From NCBI GenBank assembly GCA_018334735.1, contig JAGXLK010000197.1, forward strand, positions 1-5,753: 5,753 bases of DNA, written 5' to 3'. This DNA is from Planctomycetota bacterium (GTDB lineage Bacteria > Planctomycetota > Brocadiia > SM23-32). Made by a program: the position numbers and the translations under genes. Under the pieces are notes generated by a model, which saw nothing but the letters and a program-made list of their open reading frames with translations, ran no database searches and was not told where the DNA came from. This document shows positions 5,344 to 5,753 of this stretch, in pieces (the first letter of the stretch is position 1; the number at the start of each line of letters is the position of its first letter).

Positions 5344-5753
5344 ATGCCGGATCGGATCGAGGTCAAATATTGTCGTCACTGCGGGCACGTTATCCCGGTG
5401 GATACCGCGCGTTGCCCGTATTGTCATAAGATGACGATTCGGGGTGAGAAACAAAAAGAATGCCCGTTCTGCGGGGAATTGATCAAAGCGAAGGCCATTA
5501 AATGCAAACACTGCGGCGAGTTTCTGGACGGGCGCTCCGAAGACAGGCGCCAGCAGGTTCTGCATATTGAGAATGCCGTAATTGCCACCTCGAAGGGAAA
5601 AGAGGGGGCGGAACTCTTCCGGCCGGATGGCCGTCCAATCAGCCGCGAAGAGATCGAGCAGAATCAGACACCTAAGGCTCTACCGTCCGCGGATGAGGAT
5701 TCCACCGGGACAGAGCAGGGCGAGGGGGCTATAATCCGGGTGCGTGAAGAGGA
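5344..5753 (+). CDS. Double zinc-ribbon protein (C-terminus cut off by window edge)
   Basis: From ATG 5344 the frame is open to the window edge (136 codons and two bases). Four CxxC knuckles are visible: C10/C13, C24/C27, C40/C43 and C54/C57, with spacing 2-10-2-12-2-10-2. They should form two four-cysteine zinc sites. The second, CPFCGELIKAKAIKCKHCGE, closely resembles the small zinc-ribbon domains found at the ends of many bacterial proteins (UPF0547 type). After residue 60 the chain becomes hydrophilic and acidic with low complexity (for example EDSTGTEQGEGA at 118-129), probably a flexible linker to a domain outside the window. No membrane segment is seen in this part. Such ribbons usually mediate protein or nucleic-acid contacts, and the function cannot be named from this portion. 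The gene is divergent from dinB, sharing a 265-bp intergenic region, and there is no sign of functional linkage beyond that. Confidence 0.8.
   Translation, partial: MPDRIEVKYCRHCGHVIPVDTARCPYCHKMTIRGEKQKECPFCGELIKAKAIKCKHCGEFLDGRSEDRRQQVLHIENAVIATSKGKEGAELFRPDGRPISREEIEQNQTPKALPSADEDSTGTEQGEGAIIRVREE

Noticed and set aside
5143..5565. Minus-strand open frame of 140 codons in the divergent intergenic region and over the zinc-ribbon gene
   Set aside because: Its 5' half is antisense to the four CxxC knuckles, which are clearly coded on the plus strand. The remaining part has no ribosome site or recognisable motif, though a short peptide gene cannot be fully excluded.

Overview
The window reads as an ordinary bacterial chromosome segment of about 50% GC. 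It has four genes leftward on the minus strand and one divergent gene rightward on the plus strand. Gene content and strong Shine-Dalgarno sites (GGAGG type) paired with GTG and TTG starts show it is bacterial. The phylum cannot be fixed from this sequence. A DUF2851 protein, an EF-P with an atypical tip loop and a membrane GT-C-like protein would suit an environmental lineage such as a PVC-group or other little-cultured phylum, but that is a guess.

Layout from right to left on the minus strand. (1) dinB (5078-3732) encodes a Y-family DNA polymerase IV. It has its own promoter, which carries overlapping inverted repeats. (2) efp (3635-3078) encodes elongation factor P, driven by a separate promoter placed just after the dinB stop codon. 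(3) A DUF2851-family protein (3043-1478) follows after 34 bp. (4) A multi-spanning GT-C/GT39-like glycosyltransferase starts 3 bp after the DUF2851 stop codon and runs off the left edge (1474 to <1). efp, the DUF2851 gene and the glycosyltransferase gene are probably one transcript. On the plus strand, after a 265-bp divergent intergenic region, a protein with four CxxC knuckles (a double zinc ribbon) begins at 5344 and runs off the right edge.

Two points matter most for annotation. First, three of the four minus-strand genes use non-ATG starts (GTG for dinB, TTG for efp, TTG for the glycosyltransferase). For dinB and efp the longer upstream starts fall inside or upstream of the predicted -10 element, so they cannot be the real ones. 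Second, dinB carries an in-frame extra segment of about 41 codons (about 4596-4718). It is GC-rich, unlike the family, and sits in the palm domain just after the catalytic SLDE motif. It looks like a small DNA element inserted in frame and tolerated, or removed or bypassed in some unknown way. This insertion is the best candidate for something undescribed in the window.

The genes do not form an obvious single pathway. dinB serves damage tolerance, efp serves translation of polyproline stretches, and the glycosyltransferase acts in the envelope. The role of the DUF2851 and zinc-ribbon proteins is not known.
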